Positions 18,886-27,354 of a stretch of DNA of 64,000 nt are shown here, piece after piece. Below the pieces are notes generated by a model. The model searched no databases. It was given only the letters and a program-made list of their open reading frames with translations, and had not been told where the DNA came from. Numbering within the stretch: the stretch's first letter is position 1; each line of letters opens with the position of its first letter. The stretch is from Amycolatopsis mongoliensis (GTDB lineage Bacteria; Actinomycetota; Actinomycetes; Mycobacteriales; Pseudonocardiaceae), in assembly GCF_030285665.1 (NCBI RefSeq), contig NZ_CP127295.1:2418001-2482000 (forward strand). The letters run 5' to 3'. The position numbers and the translations under genes were made by a program.

Positions 18886-20506
18886 TTCCCTGTCCGGGGT
18901 CGCCGTCAGCCCCGGCCGCGCGAGTGGCCCCGTCGTCCGTGTCGCGGAGCCGCTCGGCGAGCCCGCCGCCACCCCGGCCCCCGCCGACCCCGCCGCCGAA
19001 GCCGCCCGGATCGCGCCCGCCGCCGCGATCGTCGCCGCCCGGCTCGAGAAGCAGGCCGAGACCGCCACCGGCGAGGCCGCGACGATCCTCATCACCACCG
19101 CCGCGATGGCGGCCGACCCGGCGCTCGCGGCCCAGGCCGAACAGCTGGTGAAGACGCAGGCGCTGCCCGCCGCGCGAGCCGTCCACCAGGCCGCCGAAGG
19201 CTTCGCCGAAGCGCTGGCCGCCGCGGGCGGGTACATGGCCGAGCGCGTCCGCGACGTGCGCGACGTGCGCGACCGGCTGGTCGCCGAGCTGCTCGGCATC
19301 GCGCCGCCGGGGGTGCCCGAGCTCGCGTCGCCGAGCGTGCTGGTCGCGCGCGACCTCGCCCCGGCCGACACCGCGGGCCTCGACCCGGCGAAGGTGCTCG
19401 CCCTGGTCACCGAAGAGGGCGGCCCGACGAGCCATACCGCGATCCTGGCGCGGGCACTGGGCATCCCGGCCGTCGTCGCGGTGCGCGGCCTGCTGGCGCT
19501 GGACGCCGAGGCGCTCGCCGTCGACGGTGACGCGGGCACGGTCGAGGTCGCCGACCCGTCGGCACCGGTCGTCACGGCGACGGTCGCGCAGCTGGCCGAG
19601 TGGAATGGCACGGGCGCGACGTCCGACGGCCACCGCGTGAAGGTCTACGGCAACGTCGGCTCCCCGGCCGACGCGCAGGCCGCGGCCGACGCGGGCGCCG
19701 AGGGCGTCGGCCTGTTCCGCACCGAGTTCTGCTACCTGGACGCCTCGGACGAACCGTCGGTGGCCGAGCAGCGCGCGGCGTACACGGCGGTGCTCTCGCC
19801 GTTCCGCGGCAAGCCGGTGATCGTGCGGACCCTGGACGCGGGCGCCGACAAGCCGCTGGCCTTCCTCTCGCCGGAAGCCGAGCCGAACCCGGCGCTCGGC
19901 GTCCGCGGGCTGCGCGTGGCGTTCGACCGCCCCGAGGTGCTGGACCGCCAGCTCGAAGCCATCGCGGGCGCGGCGGAGGACTCCGGCGCCGAGGTTTCGG
20001 TGATGGCCCCGATGGTCGCGACGGTGGAAGAGGCCGCCTGGTTCGCCGACCGCGTCCGCGCGGCGGGCATCGCCCGGGCCGGCGTGATGATCGAGATCCC
20101 GGCGGCGGCGCTGAGCGCCCGGGAGATCCTCGACGTCGTCGACTTCGTCTCGGTCGGCACGAACGACCTGGCGCAGTACACCTTCGCGGCGGACCGCCAG
20201 CTCGGCGCGGTGGCGAAGCTCAACGACCCGTGGCAGCCGGGTCTCCTGCGGCTGCTGAAGCTGATCGGCGACGCGGCCAAGGCCACGGGCAAACCGGCGG
20301 GTGTCTGCGGCGAAGCGGCGGCGGACCCGCGGCTGGCGCTGGTCCTGGCGGGCCTGGGCCTGACGAGCCTGTCGATGAACGCCCCGGCGATCCGCACGGT
20401 AGGGGCGAGCCTGGCGACGGTGACGCTGGCGGAGTGCGAGGCGCTGGCGGAGGCGGCGTTGGCGACGTCGGACCCGGCAGCGGCCCGCGCGGCAGCTCGC
20501 CCCTGA
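18878..20506 (+). CDS. ptsI: Phosphoenolpyruvate-protein phosphotransferase (PTS enzyme I)
   Basis: A 542-residue enzyme I, which takes phosphate from PEP and passes it to HPr in the sugar phosphotransferase system. The phosphorylated His is His186 in GGPTSHTAILAR. The PEP-binding barrel shows VGLFRTEF, ALGVRGLRVAFDRP, FSVGTNDL-type VSVGTNDLAQYTFAADR and GVCGEAAADP with the catalytic Cys. The N-terminal HPr-binding domain is Ala-rich. HPr and EII genes are not in the window. ATG at 18878 overlaps the ParB-like gene by 8 bp. Confidence 0.93.
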   Translation: MSDSLSGVAVSPGRASGPVVRVAEPLGEPAATPAPADPAAEAARIAPAAAIVAARLEKQAETATGEAATILITTAAMAADPALAAQAEQLVKTQALPAARAVHQAAEGFAEALAAAGGYMAERVRDVRDVRDRLVAELLGIAPPGVPELASPSVLVARDLAPADTAGLDPAKVLALVTEEGGPTSHTAILARALGIPAVVAVRGLLALDAEALAVDGDAGTVEVADPSAPVVTATVAQLAEWNGTGATSDGHRVKVYGNVGSPADAQAAADAGAEGVGLFRTEFCYLDASDEPSVAEQRAAYTAVLSPFRGKPVIVRTLDAGADKPLAFLSPEAEPNPALGVRGLRVAFDRPEVLDRQLEAIAGAAEDSGAEVSVMAPMVATVEEAAWFADRVRAAGIARAGVMIEIPAAALSAREILDVVDFVSVGTNDLAQYTFAADRQLGAVAKLNDPWQPGLLRLLKLIGDAAKATGKPAGVCGEAAADPRLALVLAGLGLTSLSMNAPAIRTVGASLATVTLAECEALAEAALATSDPAAARAAARP

Positions 20507-20810
20507 CGGGAGCCGGCGGGCGCGACACAGGTGGCGCCCGCCCGTCTCGGCTCGATCCGCCGCTCCCAGGGGCGCCCCCCCACTTTCAGTCTATCGGTCA
20601 TCACCGACAGTGCTGACTTGTGCGAGCCTGGATGCGCGGAGTTGTCCCCAGTGCACGAGGGGTGTGGACAACCCGCTCTGTAGCCGTGAAGGCCGCCTCC
20701 CGACCAAGGCGGCCTTCACGGCTTTCCCGGCAAAGATCCGGCCGGCTGTCGATTCCGGGCCGACCCGCTCGACGAAGTGGTGAAAGCACCACCGAACCGA
20801 GGGAGCCGCC
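20507..20810. other. Intergenic region with DnaA-box pair and terminator
   Basis: 304 bp without a gene. It holds a short hairpin (20591-20610), two DnaA-box-like sequences facing each other (TTGTCCCCA at 20642-20650, TGTGGACAA at 20663-20671) and the terminator at 20682-20723. The promoter of the MFS gene must lie after the terminator; no clear hexamers are visible. Confidence 0.5.
20682..20723 (+). terminator. 17-bp perfect terminator hairpin after ptsI
   Basis: AGCCGTGAAGGCCGCCT (20682-20698) pairs perfectly with 20707-20723 around an 8-nt loop and is followed by TTCCC. It ends the rbsK-ParB-ptsI group. The GTGAAGGCC core recurs in other hairpins of the window. Confidence 0.75.
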
Positions 20811-22199
20811 ATGACCATCACCGCCGAAGCCCCGGCCGGAACCGTGCGGGCCGGGCGTCGGGAGTGGATCGGCCTGGCCGTGCTGGCCCTGCCCACCCTG
20901 CTCGTCTCGCTCGACGTCTTCGTCCTCGTTCTCGCGCTGCCGAAGCTCGCCCTCGGGCTGCACGCCGACGGCACCGAACAACTGTGGATCATGGACACCT
21001 ACGGCTTCATGGTCGCCGGGTTCATGGTCACCATGGGAACCCTCGGCGACCGGATCGGACGGCGGAAGCTGCTGCTCATCGGGGCCGCCGCCTTCGGGGT
21101 CGCCTCCGTCGCCGCCGCCTTCTCCACCAGCGCCGGGATGCTCATCGCCGCGCGGGCCGTGCTGGGGATCGCCGGGGCGACGCTCGCTCCTTCGACGCTT
21201 GCACTCATCGGGACCCTCTTCCAGAACCCGCAGCAACGAGCCCAGGCCATCGGCATCTGGGCCGGCTGCTTCACCGTCGGCGCCATCATCGGCCCGATGG
21301 TCGGCGGCTTCCTGCTCGAGCACTTCTGGTGGGGCTCGGTCTTCCTCCTCGGCGTGCCCGCCATGGTGCTGCTGCTCGTCATCGGCCCGAAGCTGCTGCC
21401 CGAATACCGCGACGAGCACGCCGGCCGCCTCGACCTGCCCAGCGTCGGCCTGTCGCTCGGCGCGATCCTGCCCGCCGTCTACGGCGTCAAGGAACTCGCT
21501 CGCGACGGCGTCCACCCGGTCCCGGCCGCGGCGCTGATCACGGGCCTGGCCGTCGGGTACGTCTTCGTGAAGCGGCAGCGCGCCCTGCGAGACCCCCTGG
21601 TCGACTTCAGCCTCTTCACCGCGAAGGCCTTCCGCACCACGCTCGGCGGGATGCTCCTGTTCAGCATGCTCGGCGGCACCACGATGCTGTTCACCGCGCA
21701 GTTCCTGCAGGTCGCGCAGCACCTCTCGCCGGTCGGGGCCGCTTTGGGACTCCTGCCCGGGATGGCCGCCTCCACCGTCAGCTTCCTCGCCGCGCCCGCC
21801 CTCGCGCGCCGGGTCAAGGCGAACGTCCTGATCGCCGGTGGCGTCGCCCTCGCCGCGACCGGCATGGCGATCCTCGCCGTCGTCGATCCCGCCGCCGGGC
21901 CGGCTTGGCCCGCGCTCGGGTTCGCCGTCACGTCGCTGGGCGTCGGCCCGATGGTCGCGCTCGGGACCGATCTCGTCGTCGGCTCGGTGCCGCAGCGCAA
22001 GGCGGGCGCCGCCGCGTCGCTGGCCCAGACCGTCAACGAGTTCGGCTACGCCTTCGGCATCGCGACCGTCGGGACCCTGGGCAACGCCGTCGTCCGCGCG
22101 CACGGCCTCCCCAGCGGGCTGCACGCCGTCGCCGGGCTCGCCGCCGCCGCGTTCGCCGTGCTCGTCTGGTTCGTCGCGAGGAACCTCCGGGCCGCCTGA
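20811..22199 (+). CDS. DHA2-family MFS drug exporter
   Basis: A 462-residue transporter with about 14 hydrophobic segments. Motifs of the DHA2 (EmrB/QacA, SmvA-like) group are visible: LDVFVLVLALPKLA in TM1, the motif-A loop TLGDRIGRRKLLL, motif C-like GPMVGGFLLEHFWWGSVF, and QRAQAIGIWAG. The likely role is proton-driven export of cationic or hydrophobic compounds; the substrate is unknown. A GAGGGAG lies before the ATG. It stands alone between two strong terminators. Confidence 0.9.
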   Translation: MTITAEAPAGTVRAGRREWIGLAVLALPTLLVSLDVFVLVLALPKLALGLHADGTEQLWIMDTYGFMVAGFMVTMGTLGDRIGRRKLLLIGAAAFGVASVAAAFSTSAGMLIAARAVLGIAGATLAPSTLALIGTLFQNPQQRAQAIGIWAGCFTVGAIIGPMVGGFLLEHFWWGSVFLLGVPAMVLLLVIGPKLLPEYRDEHAGRLDLPSVGLSLGAILPAVYGVKELARDGVHPVPAAALITGLAVGYVFVKRQRALRDPLVDFSLFTAKAFRTTLGGMLLFSMLGGTTMLFTAQFLQVAQHLSPVGAALGLLPGMAASTVSFLAAPALARRVKANVLIAGGVALAATGMAILAVVDPAAGPAWPALGFAVTSLGVGPMVALGTDLVVGSVPQRKAGAAASLAQTVNEFGYAFGIATVGTLGNAVVRAHGLPSGLHAVAGLAAAAFAVLVWFVARNLRAA

Positions 22200-22206
22200 C
22201 CAGCGC

Positions 22207-22245
22207 GAAGGCCTCCCCACCCGATGCCTGGATGGGGAGGCCTTC
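22207..22245. terminator. Terminator between convergent MFS and DUF1707 genes
   Basis: GAAGGCCTCCCCA (22207-22219) pairs perfectly with TGGGGAGGCCTTC (22233-22245). The symmetric stem can serve both convergent genes; TTGAC follows on the plus strand. Confidence 0.7.
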
Positions 22246-22272
22246 TTGACGCCGGGGGCAGAGGGGCCCCGG

Positions 22273-22938
22273 CTAGCCGAACAACCCGCGCCGCGGGTGC
22301 CGGATGACCAGCGAACCGCCGTGGACCCGGCCGCTCAGCACGAAGCGCGGGTTCCCCATGTGCCCGTTGCTGTGCGTCTTGTCCTCCAGCGAGCCGAACT
22401 TGACGTCGGTGATCGCGTTGACGTCGACCGCCGCGTGCTCCGGGATGATCACCTCGACCGAACCCCACTTGGCGTCCAGCTCGATGTGCACCACCGGCGA
22501 CTGCACCTGGGCCTCGGTGAAGTCGAGCTTCGTCGAGCCATACTTGTTCCGCACGACCATCTCGGGCGGCACCACCCACGGCCCGCTGCGGACCAGCGAC
22601 GAATACTTCGCGTTGAGCTCGAAGCGCCGTCCGGGCGCGTAGCCGCCGCTGTAGCCCGCCGGAGGCGCGTACGACGGCGCGCCGGCGACCGCGGCCGCCG
22701 GGTGGTAGAGCCCGGCCAGGTCGGCCAGCACCGCGTTCAGCTCGCCGCGCGTCCGGGACGCCAGCGCGCGGTCGGTGCGCTCGGTGAACTCGTCGAGGTC
22801 GATCATCCCGCGGCCGATCGCCTTCTGCAGCACCCCGACGACGTGCTCGCGCTCGTCGTCGGACACCCGAAGATCGCGCTCGCTCAACGGCTTGGTTTCG
22901 GTCACCGGTTCCGCCGCCGCGGTCTCTTCCTCGCCCAT
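22273..22938 (-). CDS. DUF1707 domain protein with LiaF-like C-terminal domain
   Basis: A 221-residue soluble protein. Residues about 20-75 form the DUF1707 (SHOCT-like) domain with LRVSDDEREHVVGVLQKAI and GRGMIDLDEFTERTDRALA. After a Pro/Tyr-rich linker, residues 115-221 are a beta-rich domain (KYGSTKLDFTEA, VEVIIPEHAAVDVN) resembling the LiaF-type cell-wall-stress domain. Actinobacterial DUF1707 proteins are common and poorly known; a link to envelope signalling is inferred. ATG at 22938 lies 7 nt after a TACCAT element (22951-22946). It is divergent from the lipoprotein gene, 48 bp away. Confidence 0.8.
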   Translation of the reverse strand: MGEEETAAAEPVTETKPLSERDLRVSDDEREHVVGVLQKAIGRGMIDLDEFTERTDRALASRTRGELNAVLADLAGLYHPAAAVAGAPSYAPPAGYSGGYAPGRRFELNAKYSSLVRSGPWVVPPEMVVRNKYGSTKLDFTEAQVQSPVVHIELDAKWGSVEVIIPEHAAVDVNAITDVKFGSLEDKTHSNGHMGNPRFVLSGRVHGGSLVIRHPRRGLFG

Positions 22939-22986
22939 GCCCACGATGGTAGAACCGGATTTCACCAGGGAGATCGGGGGAAAACC

Positions 22987-24069
22987 CTGAACGGACCCGT
23001 ATTTCGCGGCGCCGCCTTCTGCGCGGCGCTGGTCCTGCTGTCCGGATGCACCGGCGAAGAGGCCCCGCCGCCGCCGAGCGCGAGTGCCACGAGTGCGCCG
23101 CCGACCACCCCGCCGGCCCTGCCGGAGGGGCTCACCGGGGTCCCGGCGACCGGCGGGATCGGGGTGTCGGCGCTGCTGCCCACCATCGGCCCCACCCTGT
23201 TCGACGCCGACCGCGGAACCACGGCCACGCCGCCCGGCTATCCCGGCGGCGACCTGGGGCTGAGCGTGCTCCGGGTCGGGAAGCACGCCGTCCTGACGGT
23301 CTACCCGCCCGCCACCCAGAGCACCGAACCCTTCGGCATCCTCGTCTACACCGGCCCCGCGAGTCCGCCGCGCTCCCTCGGCCGCGCCTGGTCGGTGGCC
23401 CCCGGCGCCGACGGCGAGAGCGTGTGGCTGATCCGCCAGGACACGCCGGACAGCTGCCGGCTGCAGCGCGTCGCCCTCTCCGGTGCCGAGTTCGGCCACG
23501 GCCAGCCAGCCAGCTGCCGCACGCAGGTCCGCGCCGGCACCCCGCGCGGCCTGCTGATCACCATCAACGCCGACGCCGCCGAGTCGACCGACGCGCTGAT
23601 CGACCCGGAGACCGGCCGCACGGTCCAGCAGGCGCCGCGCATCCTCGGCGTCGCGGGCGACCGGATGCTCCTCGACGGCCTGACCGACCTCACCCTCGTC
23701 GACCTGCGGGACAACAGCCGCCAGCAGCTCAGCCGGCCGGCGTTCGGGCGGACGCCCACCGTGCTGCCCTCCCGCGACGGCGGCATCTGGGCCCTCGACT
23801 TCGGCAACCCCGCCTACCGGGGCACCAGCACGCAGACCCGCGACCTCTGGCTGCTGCGCCTCGACGGGCCGGACTGGGAGCACGTCGCGGCGATGCCGTT
23901 CGTTTCCGAACACCTCGAGCGTGGCGGCGGTTTCGACTGGTCCGAGGACGGCGACCTCGTGCTGGCCGACGGCGTCCTCGCCGCCTGGCACCCGGGCGAA
24001 CCGCAGTGGCGGATGGGCAAGGCGGCGCTGCCGACGGGCGACTGGTCGGGCTTCGCGGTGCTGCCCTGA
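22987..24069 (+). CDS. Putative lipoprotein with beta-propeller-like domain; start codon apparently CTG
   Basis: A 360-residue lipoprotein: short hydrophobic signal (AAFCAALVLLSGC, lipobox LLSGC), a Pro/Ser/Thr-rich linker, then a repetitive beta-rich region (DGGIWALDFGNP, DLWLLRLDGPDWE) that looks like a propeller. No family was named. There is no ATG, GTG or TTG in frame for at least 50 bp upstream, and the signal peptide cannot begin later, so the start appears to be CTG at 22987 with GGGGG about 6 nt before. It ends 3 bp before the convergent response-regulator gene. Confidence 0.65.
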   Translation: MNGPVFRGAAFCAALVLLSGCTGEEAPPPPSASATSAPPTTPPALPEGLTGVPATGGIGVSALLPTIGPTLFDADRGTTATPPGYPGGDLGLSVLRVGKHAVLTVYPPATQSTEPFGILVYTGPASPPRSLGRAWSVAPGADGESVWLIRQDTPDSCRLQRVALSGAEFGHGQPASCRTQVRAGTPRGLLITINADAAESTDALIDPETGRTVQQAPRILGVAGDRMLLDGLTDLTLVDLRDNSRQQLSRPAFGRTPTVLPSRDGGIWALDFGNPAYRGTSTQTRDLWLLRLDGPDWEHVAAMPFVSEHLERGGGFDWSEDGDLVLADGVLAAWHPGEPQWRMGKAALPTGDWSGFAVLP

Positions 24070-24072
24070 GGG

Positions 24073-24738
24073 CTACTCCTCGTCGAGGCCGTGTTCGATC
24101 GCGTACCGGGCCAGCTCGACGCGGTTGTGCAGCTGCAGCTTCCGCAGCGTCGACTGCACGTGGTTCTCCACCGTGCGGTGCGACAGCACGAGCCGCTCGG
24201 CGATCTGCCGCGCGGTCAGCCCCTTCGCGACCAGGCGCAGGACGTCGGTCTCGCGCTCGGTCAGCCGGGGTGGCTCGGCGCCCGCGGCGTCCCCGGCGGA
24301 CGCGTCGGCCATCCGCCGGTACTCGCCGAGCACCAGCCCGGCCAGGCCCGCGGTGAACACGGGGTCGCCGGCCGCGGTCCGGTGCACCGCGTCCACCAGC
24401 TCCGCCGCGGACGCCGACTTGACCAGGTAGCCGGACGCGCCGGCCTTCACCGCCTCCAGGACGTCCTTGTGCTCGCCGCTCGCGGACAGCACCAGCACCT
24501 TCGTCGACGGCAGCGCCGACGTGATCTCGCGGGTGGCGTCCACCCCGGACGTGGTGCCGAGGTTGAGGTCCATCAGCACGACGTCCGGCTGGACGGTGCG
24601 CGCGATCCGCAGTGCCGCGGCGGCGTCCGGCGCGGTCGCCCGCACGTCGAAGCCGTGCTCGGTCAGGTCGCGGGCCACCCCGTCGCGCCAGATCGGGTGG
24701 TCGTCGACCACCATCACCGAGATCCGCTCGTCGCTCAC
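24073..24738 (-). CDS. LuxR/NarL-family response regulator
   Basis: A 221-residue two-component regulator. The receiver domain has the acidic pair in VVDDHP (Asp12, Asp13), the phosphorylated Asp57 in LMDLNL, and the Lys of GYLVKSA. The C-terminal LuxR helix-turn-helix is TERETDVLRLVAKGLTARQI followed by SHRTVENHV. The GTG start overlaps the kinase stop by 4 bp, so it is the cognate partner of the kinase at 24735-25871. Its target genes are unknown; a MacR-like role in morphology or envelope control is possible. Confidence 0.92.
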   Translation of the reverse strand: MSDERISVMVVDDHPIWRDGVARDLTEHGFDVRATAPDAAAALRIARTVQPDVVLMDLNLGTTSGVDATREITSALPSTKVLVLSASGEHKDVLEAVKAGASGYLVKSASAAELVDAVHRTAAGDPVFTAGLAGLVLGEYRRMADASAGDAAGAEPPRLTERETDVLRLVAKGLTARQIAERLVLSHRTVENHVQSTLRKLQLHNRVELARYAIEHGLDEE

Positions 24739-25871
24739 TTCGCACCCCTCGTGCTCGGCACCCTGACCTCCCACTCGGTGCCCCGGCCGGGCCCGGTGTC
24801 GAGGGTCGCGCTCCCGCCGAGGTCGCGCACCCTCCCCCGGATGGATTCCACCACACCGAGGTGCCCGTCCGCGGCCGCTCGCTCGAGAACTCCGTCCGGA
24901 ATGCCCGGTCCGTCGTCGCGGATGCTCACCACGACCTCGCCCCCGAGGTCCTCCAGCAGCACCCAGGCCTGCGCTTCGGGCCCGGCGTGCTTCTCCACGT
25001 TCGAGAGCGCTTCGCGGGTTACCGCGACCAGTTCGTCGGTGACGTGGGCCGGCAGCTCGACGTCGTCCGCCGGGGTCGAGACCTGCACCGACGACGTCGC
25101 GAGCAGCTGCAGCGCGGCGCGCAGGCTCGCGGTGCCGCTTTCGTTCGGCGTCAGCGGTTCGGTCGTCACCAGCGACCGCAGCGCGATCTCCTGCTCGCCG
25201 GCCAGCTTCGCCAGCTCGGCCGCCTCACCGCCGACCTCGTTGCCGCGCTTGCGGACCCGGGCCAGCACCTGCAGCACGCTGTCGTGGATCGACCGGGCCA
25301 GCCGTTCCCGCTCGGCCGTCGCCGCTTCCTTCCGCAGCGCCTGCTCCAGCCGCGCCGCGGACCGCCGGCCCATCGTCGCGGCCATGCCGACCAGCAGCCC
25401 GGCCGCGGCGAGCAGGACGCCGTCGCGGGCGACGTCGAGGTCGAACTTCTCCCGCGCCAGCCCGGTCGCCACCCCGAGGACCAGCCCGGCCAGCACGCCG
25501 CCGCTCGCGCCGAAGCGCGCGCCGGCGGCGACCGCCGGCACGGCGGCCCACACCGTCGTGATGAGGGGGACGTTCAAGGCGAACTGCGCGTCGCTGAGGA
25601 CCCACGGCGAGGTCAGCAGCAGCGCGGTGGTGAGCACGAGGTCGAAGATGACCAGCGCCGGCGGCCGCGTCCGCTCGCGCAGGTAGAGGAAGCTGCTGAC
25701 GACCGACCACACGGCCATGACGCCGAGGATCGTCCAGGCCAGCCACTCGCGCTGGTAGTGCCCGCTCTGGACGATCACGGTGCCGCAGGCGAACGCCCAG
25801 GTGAGCACGCGGAACGCGAGCACGCCACGCCACATCGGCGTGATCGGGTCGGGCGTCCGCCGGGTGGTCAC
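24735..25871 (-). CDS. MacS-like sensor histidine kinase
   Basis: A 378-residue kinase with about five to six N-terminal membrane segments (to residue 180), then a HisKA_3 dimerisation domain with the phosphorylated His in ERLARSIHDSVLQV, and an HATPase domain with TREALSNVEKH and DDGPGIPDG. The architecture matches the MacS family of actinobacteria, which with MacR affects morphology and secondary metabolism in Streptomyces; the match is from memory. GTG start overlaps the AI-2E transporter stop by 4 bp, and the regulator follows with a 4-bp overlap, forming one operon. Confidence 0.88.
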   Translation of the reverse strand: MTTRRTPDPITPMWRGVLAFRVLTWAFACGTVIVQSGHYQREWLAWTILGVMAVWSVVSSFLYLRERTRPPALVIFDLVLTTALLLTSPWVLSDAQFALNVPLITTVWAAVPAVAAGARFGASGGVLAGLVLGVATGLAREKFDLDVARDGVLLAAAGLLVGMAATMGRRSAARLEQALRKEAATAERERLARSIHDSVLQVLARVRKRGNEVGGEAAELAKLAGEQEIALRSLVTTEPLTPNESGTASLRAALQLLATSSVQVSTPADDVELPAHVTDELVAVTREALSNVEKHAGPEAQAWVLLEDLGGEVVVSIRDDGPGIPDGVLERAAADGHLGVVESIRGRVRDLGGSATLDTGPGRGTEWEVRVPSTRGAK

Positions 25872-27109
25872 GACTTGCCGTCGCGCTTCGGTGGCTCGGC
25901 CGGTGACGAGACGGCTTGCTCCTCGCCGACCGTCGCGATTTCGGCCTTCGGCCCCCCGGGTTCGGCGTCGTTCGGCTGCGCGGCCTGGTCCTTCAGGACG
26001 TTCACCTCGGCCGGGTCCGGGTTGGTCTCGTGCAGCAGCGACCGGACGCCGGCGTTCAGCACCGCCAGCAGCGGTACGGCCAGCAGCGCGCCGGGGATCC
26101 CGGCCGCCACCAGGCCGGCGGTGATGGCCAGGACCACGGCCAGCGGGTGCAGCTTCACCGCGCGGCCCAGCAGCAGCGGCTGCAGGACGTGGCTTTCCAG
26201 CTGCATCACGCCGATCACGATGGCCAGCACGATCACCGCGCCGATGAAGCCGTTCGTCACCAGGGCGACCAGGACGGCGACGCCGCCGGTGATGACGGCG
26301 CCGATGATCGGGATGAACGCGCCGATGAACACCAGCGTGGCCAGCGGGATCACCAGCGGCACGCCCATGATCCACAGCCCGATGCCGATGCCGACGGCGT
26401 CGACCACGGCCACCGCCGCGGTCGCGCGCACGTAGCTGACGAGCGACGCGAACCCGCGGCGCCCGGCGACGTCCACGCGGTTGCGGACCCGCCCGGGCAC
26501 GGCGCGGACCAGGAACGTCCAGATGCCTTCGCCGCCGCTGAGGAAGAAGATCGTGATGAACAGCGTCAGCAGGAACCCGGTGAGGATCTCGCCGACGGTG
26601 CTCGCCGTCGTCAGCGCGGTCGTCGTGATGGACGCCTGGTTGTTCTGGATGAAGCCGATCGCCTGGTTGATGAAGTCCTGGATCTGCTCCTGGCGCAGGT
26701 GCGGCGGGCCGTTGAGCAGCCAGTTCTTGATCTGGTCGAGGCTGTCGTTGAGCTGTTTCTGCAGCTGCGGGAGGCCCGAGGAGAACTGGGTGATGACGAA
26801 CGTCAGCAGCCCGCCCAGCACGGCCAGCCCGGCGATCAGCACGATCGCCGTCGCCAGGCCGCGGGGGAACTTGACCGCCACCAGCTTCTGCACCGCCGGC
26901 GCGAGCAGCGCGGACAGCAGCAGGGCGATGGACAGCGGGATGATGACGACGGACAGGTAACCGATCACCCACACCACGGCGTACAGCGCGGCGACCACCA
27001 CGATGAACCGCCACGCGAGCGCCGCGCTGATGCGCAGGCCCCGGGGGATCAGTCCGGTGATGTCCTCGTGCTCCGGCAGGAACGGGTCTTCGCGTCGCGC
27101 GTGGCTCAC
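25868..27109 (-). CDS. AI-2E family transporter-like membrane protein
   Basis: A 413-residue membrane protein of the AI-2E exporter (PerM/YhhQ-type, UPF0118) family with about eight hydrophobic segments, the central amphipathic region rich in Gln and Leu, and the conserved IPIIGAVITGGVAVLVAL and ESHVLQPLLLGRAVKLHPLA motifs. The C-terminus is a charged tail. In most bacteria these proteins are not AI-2 transporters, and the substrate is unknown. The GTG at 27109 lies 6 nt after TACGGT (27121-27116), so the operon mRNA is likely leaderless; GTG 27115 is the alternative. It heads the operon with the MacS-like kinase pair. Confidence 0.88.
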   Translation of the reverse strand: MSHARREDPFLPEHEDITGLIPRGLRISAALAWRFIVVVAALYAVVWVIGYLSVVIIPLSIALLLSALLAPAVQKLVAVKFPRGLATAIVLIAGLAVLGGLLTFVITQFSSGLPQLQKQLNDSLDQIKNWLLNGPPHLRQEQIQDFINQAIGFIQNNQASITTTALTTASTVGEILTGFLLTLFITIFFLSGGEGIWTFLVRAVPGRVRNRVDVAGRRGFASLVSYVRATAAVAVVDAVGIGIGLWIMGVPLVIPLATLVFIGAFIPIIGAVITGGVAVLVALVTNGFIGAVIVLAIVIGVMQLESHVLQPLLLGRAVKLHPLAVVLAITAGLVAAGIPGALLAVPLLAVLNAGVRSLLHETNPDPAEVNVLKDQAAQPNDAEPGGPKAEIATVGEEQAVSSPAEPPKRDGKS

Positions 27110-27115
27110 TGCCAC

Positions 27116-27121
27116 ACCGTA
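27116..27121 (-). promoter_or_regulatory. -10 element (TACGGT) of the AI-2E/kinase/regulator operon
   Basis: TACGGT on the minus strand ends 6 nt before GTG 27109. Confidence 0.45.
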
Positions 27122-27354
27122 CTGGCTGGACCGTCCGATTCGGCCGCTTTCGCGCCGCCGCGCCCGACACCGATCGGGGCCAGCGGTGATCACTGGTCGT
27201 GAGACCGGGCTACACAGTGTGTTGTTCACACGATGGGGGCATCAAGTCGTGTCGAGGGTGCGCACCCGGCCGCGGATTTGGTTAGGTCGCTTCCGCAACG
27301 CAATGTTGCCGATTGATCACAGACCCAGCACGACTCAGCACGAGGAGAAGACGA

